From positions 310,001-374,000 of the forward strand of contig NW_024881826.1 of NCBI RefSeq assembly GCF_019059575.1: 64,000 nucleotides of DNA, written 5' to 3'. Position 1 is the first letter of the stretch; every line of letters begins with the position of its first letter. The position numbers and the translations under genes are program-made. Positions 32,982-44,038 of the stretch are shown here, one piece after another. The notes beneath the pieces are model-generated. The model was not told where the DNA came from, searched no databases, and worked only from the letters and a program-made list of their open reading frames with translations. This DNA is from Amphibalanus amphitrite (Eukaryota; Arthropoda; Thecostraca; Balanomorpha; Balanidae).

Positions 32982-34190
32982 AGTGCTACTATGGGCTTTG
33001 TGCCAGTTGTGGTGACGTCAGTGTGCCTACTTGTTGTGGTGACTGCGGTGTGCCAGTTTTAGTGACATTTGTTTTAGCGCGGCTGTCGATTTTTGTTCAG
33101 CCGACAGGAAAACCTGGCGCCAAGCCGGAGTGGAAGCGCTGGCCGGCACAAAGCCCGCTGAAGGGCGGCGGCATGCGGCAGTTTCCGCCACGTCCGCTCC
33201 ACATTCACAAACACCTGCGGAATGCGGCGGACTGCACAGACCGCTCAGCGGCCACTGCAGTGCAGACTCTGGACCCACAGGCAGCATTGCTGCGACTGGA
33301 CTCTGGACTAGGGTGACCATTTTTTTGCAAAGCATATGGAATCATCGCTCACAACTCCTGATGGATTTTTCAAACTGATTCCGAATCCGTCAAAAAATAA
33401 TTCATTTAAAAAATTCACCCCGTTGCCCGAAATGTGTTTCATGTTGTTGGAATAAGTGAAAATTTCGAAACTTGGCTGCCTTATCGAAAGTTCCGTCGTG
33501 TTTAGACTCAAAAGTTTATATGGACTAATGAAATAAGCTCGGTTGGCGTCACTTATATGGACTAATGAAATAAGCTCGGTTGGCGTCACAATACCTTTAA
33601 ACCAACAATATACCTCAGTTGGTTCGGCAACAGCATGCAATAATATCCACACCATTTTGGTAAATATAAGTCTGGTGGCAAGCATCGAATCGAGCTAATA
33701 TAGTTCTACAGTTCAGCCTGTGCGTGGCAGCTCACTGTTCCTCAAGCATCGATTCTTTAATAACTAGTTCATTGCACTGCAGTGTCAGTTTGTATACTTT
33801 TGGGGTGGGGGGGGGCATCACGCCCCATGCTGAATTCGCCCCCCCCCTCAACGCTCCTCTCGGCCCCCCAAATGTTTTTCTCAGATTTACGCACTTCAGC
33901 AATGCCTATATCCATGCAACGTTAGATTCTTGCTTTCAGTGGTTGAAATACGTTGATTTCCATGTTCGTCAACATTTTCCTCGATTTAATATCAATTATT
34001 TTTCTACGGATTGCCATAACACGCGGCGAATTTGGCGAAGTGCAAAACCGCGCCGAGCTATTGGGATTTGGGCTCCCGCTTTGAGTTATGTTGGAGGTCG
34101 AAATGTAAAGAAGATGTGTTGATTTGGACGCGTCCCCGGCCGAGACTGTCAGTGGCTAGACAGAGACGGCTAGGGGGGGGGGGGTACTTT
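32982..34190. other. No recognised gene; 35-bp tandem duplication
   Basis: 33518-33588 holds two copies of a 35-bp unit (ATATGGACTAATGAAATAAG..GGCGTCAC). 33100-33310 is GC-rich with open frames in both directions and no known motif. A G-run/C-run stretch lies at 33800-33870. Confidence 0.45.
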
Positions 34191-34412
34191 TGTAGGTGTT
34201 CTTTGTTCTGATATTTTTTATGACAGGTGCTGCCGCCAGCGCTAAACGCTGGTGCGGATATATATCATTTGAATATAATGCATTGCATATGCCACTCGGT
34301 GTTTACAGCTGAAGCTGAATGACCGTGTTTCATATCTGATTACGGTATACAGATGTTATAGATATTACTCAGTGAGAAGCGACTGTTTTCGTTATTTCGG
34401 CTTATTTCGTTC

Positions 34413-34960
34413 ATGACCGTCGAGTGTCGGGAGCACGTCACCTACATCGACAAGCGGTCCTGCACTAGCCCGTCGCGCCGCTCGGCCGACAGTGACCCGG
34501 ACGCGGTGAGCGACACAGAGCCGACCGCGCGCCGCGCCGACCGCCTCGCCGGAGGGGACTTCCCTACGAGCGGCGCCGCTCCTCCAAGCCCAGGGCTCCA
34601 GGCGCTCCTCCAGGCGCGCTGGGCCGGAGCCGCGCCGCAGTGTCACTGTCGGCCGCAGCCGGTCCTACCACCGAGCACTCGGCAGCTGGCCGGTGTGCCG
34701 CCGGCCGGCTACCGCAGCCTGCCGCGGCACCGGCCGCACGGCCGCCCAGCAGAGCCGCCAGCCGCCGAGCTCCTCCAGACGCAGTCGGTCTCTATCCAGC
34801 CGGCCGCCACCGCCGCCGCCCCCACCTCGATCTGCCGCTGCCCGTGGCGGTGGCCGAGGCCGCGCCGCCGCCGCAAGGGGGCCTCCGCAGTCCGCCGGGG
34901 CTGGACAGTCTCCCTCCTCTGGCACCGCCGGCCGGCTTCACTGACGAGGTGCCGAACTAG
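34413..34960 (+). CDS. GC-rich ORF, possible host exon, function unknown
   Basis: A long open stretch of very high GC and CpG runs from the ATG at 34413. The first 60 codons look coding-like (EHVTYIDKRS, DSDPDAVSDTEPTARRADR). Beyond about 34560 two plus frames stay open; the one ending at 34960 (SPPGLDSLPPLAPPAGFTDE, stop) reads more naturally than the one ending at 35207, so a splice or frameshift may lie between. Low-complexity Pro/Ala/Arg composition and GC bias alone could keep frames open. I recognise no domain. The AATAAA at 35567 could serve it. It may be a host gene end, a retrocopy or chance. Confidence 0.3.
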
Positions 34961-35566
34961 TCGGGTGCGCCGTACCCCCGCTGTGACCCTAACAGCAACG
35001 GTCTACCCGCGCCGCCGCCCGCCGCCCGCCGGGCCCGCGGTGAAATTGGCGACCACGTGCAGGAGGCGCACTCGCGTCTACACGAGAGTCCCGACGAGGG
35101 TCACGGCGAGTCAGCGGGCAGGTACTGATGTAGAGCCGCGGGTGCGGAGCTGGCCTGCCGGTGCCGCTATGAGGACTCAGCCGGACACCGGGTTCAGTGC
35201 GAGGTGACTTGTGGCCTGCGTGAACCGAATTGACCTCTTACTGGAACACTCCGTCGGGCCGGCCGGCCGTGCTGCACCGGGCCGAGTTCAATTTTTTGTT
35301 TAGGCTCGGGGGGGGGGCTATTTTGTTACGCGTTGAGCTAAGAGTGATGCAGCGGGCGGCGAAGTGGTGGTATGGGTTGGTACCGGACGAGCTGTGCTAG
35401 TGTGGGGGTGAGCGGTCGGCGGTCGGGTCGCAGGTGTCAGACCTGGCGCCGGGCGGGAGGCGGGCCGCGGCCGGGACCGGACGCGTTGTGGAGCAGCTAA
35501 AGCACTTTTTTCTTTGTTCAGTTGTATGGTGCACTTACTTGTTTACCGTGTGTGTTTTTTAATCGA

Positions 35567-35572
35567 AATAAA
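35567..35572 (+). promoter_or_regulatory. AATAAA polyadenylation signal followed by A-rich end
   Basis: AATAAA lies shortly before AAAGTTAAAAAAA at 35578-35590, after about 600 bp of non-repetitive sequence downstream of the GC-rich ORF. It could be a genuine 3' end or the tail of a retrocopy. Confidence 0.4.
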
Positions 35573-35631
35573 ACGTTAAAGTTAAAAAAATATTGACCTC
35601 GTTGGACCTTCAACCCAGAATTGACGCTTAA

Positions 35632-36798
35632 CCCGCGCCCCGTAGGGGGGGGGGCCGAAACGGCCCCCCCCCTGTCCTTTTCGGTCAATATCTCCTAAAC
35701 GGCTGGAGATATCGCCACCAAACTTTCAGGACCCCTCCGGGCATCAATTTTACACATTGTGACCAAAAATTTTTTCAGAGGCTATGATAGGTTGGCCACA
35801 AATGACGTCAGAGTGACGTCATGTTCTGTCATTTTCGACCGAAAAAAGACCTTCGCGAGTAGACCTGTCAGGACTACAGCTTTGAAGATACAGAAAAATG
35901 ATCAAGACATAAAAGGTGTAGAATTGACAGGGCTACAAAACTGCTATCTCGAATTTTTGAAATTTTGTAGTTTTGACCCCCAAAAATAAAAAAAGCATTT
36001 TTTTGGATATATTCGCCAAAAAATCCAAAAGTTTTTTGAGTTTCGAAAAAAACCGGAATATATGTGATAGTGCCTACCGTCTTCTATCTACATACCAAAT
36101 TTCAGATCGATACCTCGTTTTTTGGCCAAGTTATAGCGAAAAAACTGTTCAAAAATGATGACGTCAAATTTTCAAACTCAATTTTTGGCAATTCTAGACC
36201 TCGTAGAGCAAAACGAAGACCACCATTAGACTCCCCGTGACGAGCTGCATCGAATCGATACCCATTTTATGCAAAAATATCAACTTTGAAATTTGACCTA
36301 ATTTGACCTGACCTTGACCTGACCTTCACCAAAACGTGACCTAGGCTGGCCCCAAAGGCTGCCTAACCCACATAATCGCATTTGTCATGTAAAATGGACC
36401 ATAAAACATGTATCACACGACACATTCATATTGTGACCCCGGTGACCTGACCTCGCTGTGACCTGACCTGGTATCAGTGACCTCAGATAGCAAAGTATGT
36501 GTTTGACGAACAATGTACCATCGATGGTTTTCAAAAAATTACCAATGTACTCGCTTTCACAGCACATTTCTTGAATTGCCTGTGAACGGTGAAAATCTGA
36601 CCTTTGACCTGACCTGTGACGTCATCGGTTTGACCTAGGTCAATGAAATTTGGTCACAAGGTAGTTCCCAGGTGGGGCTATCGAACGCCGTTTGAATTTT
36701 GAAAATCGGCCGGTAACTTTCCGAGATCTTAGGGGGGGGCCGAAACGGCCCCTCCCCTACGGGTGGTAGGGTCCGCCGGTAGCCCTACGGGGCGCGGG
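35632..36798 (-). mobile_element. Hairpin element, reverse copy of 20417-21572
   Basis: It is flanked by TTAA (35628-35631 and 36799-36802). Ends are CCCGCGCCCCGTAGGGG and, inverted, CCCGCGCCCCGTAGGGC. Both terminal hairpins have CCGAAACGG between G and C runs. The interior aligns with the 20.4-kb copy in reverse orientation. Its right TTAA doubles as the left TTAA of the next element. Confidence 0.8.
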
Positions 36799-36802
36799 TT
36801 AA

Positions 36803-37299
36803 AGGGACTATCCCACCTTTAACATGGGGTTTGAGTTGAGATAGCCAAGTTTGCGGCGAGGTTCAGAAACCACTATCTATCTAGGTTGCAACCCCCGCGG
36901 CCTCTTGGTGTTGAAGAAATTCGTTCCCTGCATTTGAAAATGGGCCTTGTACAAGGCCCTATCTTCAACATGGAGCGACCGTTAGTGTGACGTCACCTCG
37001 TTTAGTCATTCTGATTTAAATGGGTTTGTTCGTTGAAAAATCGCTTAAAACTTGGTCTGAACTTTGTTGTGGTGCCTACAGAGTAAAAAGAATCAGCTTT
37101 ATGACAGTAATGTGGCCTGGGGAAGGAGGTAATTTTGGGCTGTGACGTCACATATTTGAAAGTTTGTGTTTGGAATATGGGAAGCCTAAGATGTTTAATG
37201 AAAAATAAATGCCAGAACCGTGTTCCTGGTCATCCAATCTATAAAGTCGGGCACAATTTAACTGGTTTTAACAACATTTTAGAAGGTGGGATAGTCCCT
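36803..37299. mobile_element. TTAA-target MITE, AGGGACTATCCCACC TIR (short copy)
   Basis: TTAA lies at 36799-36802 and 37300-37303. TIRs are AGGGACTATCCCACCT, perfect in inverse at the right end. This 497-bp copy is the uninterrupted version of the element at 41367-42765: at 37045-37048 a single TTAA sits where the longer copy has an insertion. Non-coding. Confidence 0.9.
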
Positions 37300-37438
37300 T
37301 TAACACTCATAAGACACACGATATGCGATCGTGTGATATTCATCGTATAACAAAAATGACTAGACTTCAACAAAACCACTTACTTTACTCAGTGATAAAC
37401 CTCCTTATCCTGAAACATCCTGAACTTATCCGTGAAGG

Positions 37439-38205
37439 CAGTAGTGGATCCAAGGGAGGGGGATCACATGGGTCATACTCATGACCCCCTTGGGGTCTGG
37501 GGGCACCACAGGTCTACCAGGGGCACCACAGGCCTGTCAGGAGCACCATCGGCCTCGCAAGAGCACCACATGTCTTCCGTGGGCACCATCGGCCTCGCAG
37601 GAGCACCACGGGCCTGTCAGGGACACCACGGGCCTGTCTCAAGGGCACCACGGGCCTGTCGGGGGCACTTCAGGCTTCTCAGGGCCAGGGGCACCACAGG
37701 CCTTTCAGGGGCACCAGATACCTAGCAGCGGCACCACAGGCCTGCCAAGGGCACCACAGGCCTGCCAGGGGCACCACAGGCCTCGAAGGGGCATCTTGGG
37801 CTTGTCAGGGACACTTTAGGCTTGGCAGGGGCACCACAGTCCTGTCAGGGCCCAGGGCATCAGCGGCTTAGCAGGGGTACCATAGGCCTGCCAGGGGCAC
37901 CACCGGCCTCGCAGGGGCACCATGAGCCTGTCAGGGGCACCACGGGCCTATCGTTGGCACTTCAGGCTTGTCAGGGGCGCCAGTCCTTCCAGGGGCATCT
38001 GCGGCCTAGCAGGGGCACCATTGGCCTGCCAAGTGCCAGGGCCCAGGGGACCACAGGCCTAAGTTCACTGACCAAAAAAAAAAATATAAAAATGAAAATA
38101 GGGCACCACAAAAATCAAGTGGCCGAAATCCGTTGACCGGGTATAGGTGGGGGCACCACTTGTATTCATGACCCTCCCCTTCGAGTTTGCCCGGATCCGC
38201 CCCTG
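37439..38205 (+). mobile_element. hAT-like element with near-perfect 8-bp duplication
   Basis: Flanks are CGTGAAGG (37431-37438) and TGTGAAGG (38206-38213), one mismatch. The left end is CAGTAGTGGATCCAAGG; the inverse of the right end is CAGGGGCGGATCCGGG, the same TIR family as 14639-15480. The interior is a GGGGCACCACAGGCCTGCCA minisatellite of about 24-30 bp units (37500-38060); ORFs across it are repeat artefacts. No transposase. Confidence 0.8.
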
Positions 38206-38213
38206 TGTGAAGG

Positions 38214-38878
38214 CATTTTCACGGAGCAACTTCCTCTAACGGTCAAGCGGTGTAACTTTGAGATAATTCAGAATATCTAGCGGGATGTCGTAACATGGCA
38301 TATTCGACCTCATTCGACCTCGTTTGACCCTGAAGATATTGCTCTAAGTTCATGAAAATTAACACAAATCCGCTACCTACCCACCAAATTTAGTGTTTCT
38401 AGCTCGCGCGCGGGAGGGGGGGGGGGACGAGATTCTGCCCTCCCTTCCAGGCCGCGTAATTCTCAGAAACCTTCCACATCGCGTGTTAAAACAAACATTG
38501 GCCCAGGTAACACCTCGTGAAATGACGAAGATCGTGCCAAAGCCGTGTCATCTGGAGCGTAAAAACTCCGGTATTGGATATCCGCGATTATCCACAAAAA
38601 AGTGATGCTCCGTTATTTATTTCTCGGCCTAGGGAATGCAATGCGACATTCAACACTATGTATGTATGCCAGAAGCGCATGACTGGCAAACGCAGATCGG
38701 CAGGCTTGAATGTAACGGGCATCGAACACAGTTGCGACGATACGAACACAAACAAACACTCTGATATGAACATCAACATCATGACAGTAAACCTTAAATG
38801 ATGCATGAACAAACCGCAACTTTTGGTAATCAGTCGGTATGAAAATGGAAATGGACGGCATCAATGTCAGTGACACCT
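38214..38878. other. No recognisable gene
   Basis: A G-run near 38416-38427 precedes GACGAGATTCTGCCC, perhaps a decayed hairpin-element end. ORFs on both strands at 38574-38885 are mirror-frame and unrecognised. Confidence 0.4.
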
Positions 38879-40110
38879 GGGGCATTCCATGATAGATCGT
38901 ACCAGGCCCCCGTCACCCTCATCTCTCAGATTTGAATGAAAATTGGTACTAGGGGTATTCACAGGCTCCAAAAACACCTGCCAAAATATCAGACTTCTCA
39001 GATGAAAACTTTTTGAGCTACATTGCATAATATTTTCCAAACTTCAGATTGTAAGGGTGAGTTTGATGAGCTATAACTCAAAAACGAGCTAAGCAAGCAA
39101 CGAACGGTAAACAGTTTTGAACTAACGATGAATCAAAAAGTCGTAATATTTTTTTTATTTGTCTATAACGGCCCTTGGGACCAAAATTTTTGCCATTTTT
39201 ATTTCTTCAAAATAAATTTCAGGTCATTTAAAATCGACATGCACAAATTAGAAAGGTTTTCTTTCTATAAGTTCCTCATTTTAATGCATACAAAATGGGT
39301 TTCCGGGGGGTCGGTACGACCCCACCTCGCCGTTTCACCTCTAATGGAGCTAGAACCTTGCGGAAAAAAACGAGCATGTGCGCCGTTACAAGATGCATCG
39401 CATGATACCACATTTTAAGGTCTCGGGTTCATTGGTGACCCCTGAGGTCATTTCAAGTGACCCATATTACGGGTCCGGTTTTTATTAGATAACTTCGCAA
39501 CAAATGGTCGCAGAGCCGCGATTTTAGCATTTTTGTGTTTGCCTAGCTCCGGCGCGTCGAATGGTATGCTGTTTGTTCTGGTGACGTCAGTTTAAGTCGC
39601 TGACCTCGTGTCAGCACACTGCCGTGTATTTGGCTCCGCTCCCCGACCGGGCGGCCCAGCCGGCAATCAGCCCCCGGGCATCACGTGACCGCCCCGAGTC
39701 CGCGACAAAGCCAACCAGCGCGGCGCTGGACAAACAGCGCCGCCACAGAGATGGTTAACAGTCGGGTCAGGCCACGAAGCTGGGTGAATAAGGTCATATT
39801 GCACATCATTCGATTCGCAAGGTCTTCCCGAGTCCATTGGTAGCTTTCCCGTCTCTCTAGCTCAATTTGATCGAGAGTTATTGACGAAAAACTCTTATGA
39901 CCCTAGTGACGTACGAATGACGTCACGCAAGGTCAACAATGCAAACGTGAGGCAAAAATGACTTCAACTGGACTTTCAGTAACCAGTGATGTCACTAGGC
40001 AGCTTTACCACGCCATTTGTTGCAGGCTCTCTTCCCGAAATCACAATTCGAGACCATTACGTTGACGCAAAATAAGTACATTTATAGAAAGAACACCTTC
40101 GTAATTTTTG
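38879..40110 (+). mobile_element. Truncated GGGGCATTCC element
   Basis: The left end GGGGCATTCCATGATAGATC differs by one base from the 6955 element. The interior follows the reverse complement of 8855 down to about 7390. The far end is missing; the sequence changes after the TTTATAGAAAGAACACC block. A stretch near 39590-39760 is not shared with the other copies. Confidence 0.65.
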
Positions 40111-40224
40111 CATACTACTTTATACATTCCCGACAGGGGCTGGGAAAATGTGTTTTATTCACCGAGGTTTTTGTGCGGAGGACCGAGTGCCGGTAGGCAC
40201 GAGGTCCGTAGCCAAAAAACGAGG

Positions 40225-41366
40225 TCAATAAACCAGTATAACGCCTTTTGGGGCGACTAACGGAGCGAGCGAGAGGGTGAGCCTTGCACGTGCGAAATTT
40301 CGAGGGGGTACCTCCAACTGACTTGGGCACGGCACTCTACTAACCGGTCTCTAGCGATGTGCGATAGGCGTTATCACAAGTGTATTCGCGGCCATTGGGG
40401 CGACGTAAGAAAAGAAGAAAACAACTGGCCCCAAGAACTTTAAATTATCAGTTAGCACGCACCTTTTCCTTGATCTGTAGAGCATTTACCATTAATTGCT
40501 AGAGAAAATTGCATTCAAAATCTTCCATTTATGCTTTTTTCATCGTTTGCACAATATGTTCTTTTACTGAGCTAGAAACATTAATTAGAAATTGTTCCCG
40601 CATCATCGTCAAGAACAATAGGGAAGACTTGAAGTGAATACAATAATCTAAACGGTTTTGTAATCTATGTGAAGACACTTCTAAAATTGCCTGTAGAAAT
40701 ATTGAAGGCAAAAGTTCAACTTTTTCACAAGACGGATGTCTATAAACCTATTCAACGTGTGACAACTCGCCGGTATTTCGTCGCCTACAGCCCAGCTTTC
40801 CCTAGTGACCGATAGAGGCGCTGCTATCGATGTCCGCCCGTGCCGCCTAACGGCCAAATTTGAGCACAATCGGCCCAGCCGTTCTCGAGATCTGGAAGCG
40901 GCACCCTGCACATGCGCACGTGCAAAATGGGTCCCAACTGACTTGTGCACGGCACCCTACTAACGGGTCCCTCACCGTGTACCAAATTTGAGCGCCATCG
41001 GTCCAGCCGTTCTCGAGATCTGGAAACGACCCCTGCACGTGCGCACGTGCAGCAGCACCCCAACTCTGGCACATGGATATGCAGTGCCTAGTGGGGGCCT
41101 ACCTACATGCCAACTTTCAGTGCAATCGGCCAAGTAGTTACCGAGATATTGCAACAATTACAAAACTGAACCTCTTCGTTTTGCACGTGGCACGTGCATA
41201 AGGGGTCACCTACATGCATCGGGAATAGTCCAATACTTGGTAGAAGGAATGAAGCTACCCTACAAAAATTACCGCATGTAAATCGGTCAAGTGGTTGCTG
41301 AGATATAAGCCTCGCAAAAGCGTCCGCACGGCCGGCCGGCCGCTCATACTCAGAAATTTCCGTTAA
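40225..41366. mobile_element. Composite repeat, left part (paralogue of 6843-9449)
   Basis: It starts with CAGTATAACGCCTTTTGGGGCGACTAACGG and has the GCACGTGC tandem units (40850-41160) and a short GGCC tract. It lacks the GGGGCATTCC element present at 6955, but an unrelated segment interrupts it at about 40380-40850. It continues after the TTAA element at 42770-42807. Confidence 0.7.
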
Positions 41367-42765
41367 AGGGACTATCCCACCTATAACATGGGGTTTGAGT
41401 TGAGATAGCCAAGTTTGCGGCGAGGTTCAGAAACCACTAGGTATCTATCTAGGTTGCAACCCCCGCGGCCTCTTGGTGTTGAAGAAATTCGTTCCCTACA
41501 TTTGAAAATGGGCCTTGTACAAGGCCCTATCTTCAACATGGAGCGACCGTTAGTGTGACGTCACCTAGTTTAGTCATTCTGATTTAAATGGGTTTGTTCG
41601 TTGAAAAATCGCTTAAAGGTAGTGCGCCACCTTTGAAAGATTTCCCATTTTATTTTTCCTAGGATAAGAAGCTTCTGTTTTTACCTAATATCGCCAAAAA
41701 ATCAAAAATGGGCCTGGAATAGTGCCTTTTTCGCCTAAAAGTTTATCGGTTTTTAGATATGTATAACAACTGTAGTGGGCTCACCTGCAAACAGGCGTCG
41801 GGCAACAATCTGTTCGTAACACTATAATGACCTTTGCTTATTGTCACAAGTGCGCCGCATTCGCGGACCCCATTTCACCACACGCAAGTGGCAGAAATGA
41901 CAATGATCAGCTGACGCATTTTTCTTGGCCGAAGTCAGAGCGCGCAGCCCGACGCACCACCACCGCACCACAAAGTATGAGCAGAAGCCGCGCCCAAAGC
42001 CAGGGCCCCGGTAACGTGAGGTAGCCGAGTCGGGGCAGCGTGCGCTGACCCAAGCCGGGGCCGCAGCTTTGGGCGCGGTCTACCGCATCCCCGCGGGCTA
42101 TCACATGACACCGGGAGGACGCGCGGCTCCGGCTTGGGTCAGCGCACGCTGCCCTGACTCGGCTACATCACGTTACCGGGGCCCTGGCTTTGGGCGTGGT
42201 CTACCGCACCACCTAACAGGCGTGTTCGAAACCGCAGGAACTGATGATGAACGGGTTTATCGAAACTTGATTGGATGAGCATATCGGTAATAGCGATTTC
42301 AGTGTGTGCATTTATTGTTCATAGTGGTGTGAAATGTGGTTGGGGTACGACCGACAACCCGTCGGGGCGAATTTCGCACTGGGGTACTCAAAATTTGAAG
42401 AATTTAAGACGTTTCCATGAGCTTTGAAGGTATCGATAAGTTCTAAAAATCCGGTTCACCTTATCTGGGCCATTAACTCCATACGGTCCAAGAAAGCTGG
42501 CACACTACCTTTAAAACTTGGTCTGAACTTTGTTGTGGTGCCTACAGAGTAAAAAGAATCAGCTTTATGACAGTAATGTGGCCTGGAGAAGGAGGTAATT
42601 TTGGGCTGTGACGTCACATATTTGAATGTTTGTGTTTGGAATATGGGAAGCCTAAGATGTTTAATGAAAAATAAATGCCAGAACCGTGTTCCTGGTCATC
42701 CAATCTATAAAGTCGGGCACAATTTAACTGGTTTTAACAACATTTTAGAAGGTGGGATAGTCCCT
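41367..42765. mobile_element. TTAA-target MITE interrupted by a second TTAA MITE
   Basis: Flanks are TTAA at 41363-41366 and 42766-42769. The TIR is AGGGACTATCCCACCT. The empty site survives in the paralogue near 9392-9405 (TTTCCGTTAATCTAAGG), where one TTAA replaces the whole element. Removing the nested insert leaves about 501 bp, matching the 497-bp copy at 36803-37299. Confidence 0.92.
41617..42510. mobile_element. Nested TTAA MITE, AGGTAGTGYGCCA TIR
   Basis: TTAA flanks it (41613-41616 and 42511-42514). The left end is AGGTAGTGCGCCACC; the inverse of the right end is AGGTAGTGTGCCAGC. The empty site is the single TTAA at 37045-37048 of the shorter host element. Inside, 41990-42063 and 42130-42200 form a GC-rich inverted repeat. 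Non-coding. Confidence 0.9.
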
Positions 42766-42962
42766 TTAATCTAAGGAAAGACTACGCTCGCTTCGCTCGC
42801 TCCGTAAACACATTTTCTCAGTCCAAGGTTGGGAATATTTTTACTACGTGCTGATAAATGAGGTCAGCAGGGAAGTTGGTTGATAAGTATTTTTATATAG
42901 GTATAAGCGCTGAGACAGATGAGTTCTAAAAGAGACAATGATGCCCCCTTTTTCCACCTTAC

Positions 42963-44038
42963 TTGGGATTACCATTGTCGGAGGACGAAGAGTCGACCGA
43001 AGATAAAATAAAGAAGTTCATTGAGTCTAGTCGAAGTGTAGAAACCAACAGAAAGACAGATCTGTGGATAAAGCGATTTAGGCTGTAAAGCACTGTGAAC
43101 AACAAAATGGTGCCGCTAGTTTTCAACAGCTTAGCAAGACAGAACTTAACACTTTACTATGTTCATTTTTGATAGACACAAGGAAAGCAAAAGGTGACGG
43201 CTACGAAACTACCACGATCCACTGCATGTTTTCCATCATCGGACGATACTTCAAAGATAATCAATTGGGAAATTTGGAAAAGTGGTAAACCACTCTGCTT
43301 TTTGGCCATCGTGGAAGGGACGAAAGTCGGCAGATGACATGGGGAGATGTGACTGTTCAAAAAGATGAGACGGGACGGGAGTTTCTGCAGTTCTCGGAAA
43401 GGTGCACAAAAACTCGAGATGGCAACAAGGCAGGCGGATCACGAGCGTTTGCACCCAAAGCGTTCGAGTGCCTAGAAGATCCAAGCCGTTGTCCAGTGCG
43501 AACTTATAAGGAGTTCGCCAGAAGACGTCCTGCCAACGCCATGCATGAGAATAGTCCGTTTTATCTCGCCATTAATCATAAACGGCGTGCGGACGACGTC
43601 ACATGGTACTCTTCAGCACCTCTCGGAAAGAACACTCTCGGAAACCTCCTGAAGACGGCCTGTGAAAAAGCGGGGATCTTAGGCCATAAATCCAACCACT
43701 CAGCAAGGAAAACTTGTGTCAAACGAGCACTAGAGGCGGGATGTCCGCGGGAGTACGTGGCTCAGCTAACCGGGCATAGAAATGTTAGCAGCCTGGAAAA
43801 TTACGTGGAGGCCGATGTTGCTGTCCAGAAGGCCATGTGCGCGAGCGTCCAGACTGGTGCATCATTCAGCATTAGACAGGATACCACAGAGAAGAAGTGT
43901 GAGTGCCGGGTTAACTCGCATGCGAGAATTACCTTCAACATCACAAGCTGCGGAAACGTGACTGTCGTTAACAAGGGGTTAACGTCATTGTTCCTTCCGC
44001 CAGTTGCTGCTAGAATCAGTGGTGTCGGCTGTCGCTAA
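42963..44038 (+). pseudogene. Crypton-like tyrosine recombinase (decayed)
   Basis: Crypton elements move by a tyrosine recombinase; their relatives include domesticated animal genes with a DUF3504-type catalytic domain. The frame from 42963 (LPLSEDEESTEDKIKK, then NRKTDLWIKRF) reaches a stop at 43086. A frameshift at about 43080-43088 leads into the core-binding region (QLSKTELNTLLCSFLIDTRK), which has an in-frame TAA at 43286-43288. The rest is open to 44038: RGRDESRQMTWGDV, then NHSARKT, GHRN and SLENY. In the 234-residue stretch starting at 43334 the catalytic residues are His122, Arg125, His148 and Tyr157; the first Arg lies just upstream in RGRDESR. One frameshift plus one stop make it a pseudogene. 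It follows directly on the composite repeat end. Confidence 0.85.

Noticed and set aside
34665-34925. Gly/Arg/Ala-rich minus-strand ORF opposite the GC-rich ORF
   Set aside because: Extreme GC content removes stop codons in all frames; low-complexity composition and no recognisable domain.
37432-38136. Gly/His/Thr-rich repetitive ORFs (up to 112 codons, GAPQACQ-like repeats)
   Set aside because: They are translations of the GGCACCACAGGCCTG minisatellite inside a hAT-like element; different frames give similar artefacts.
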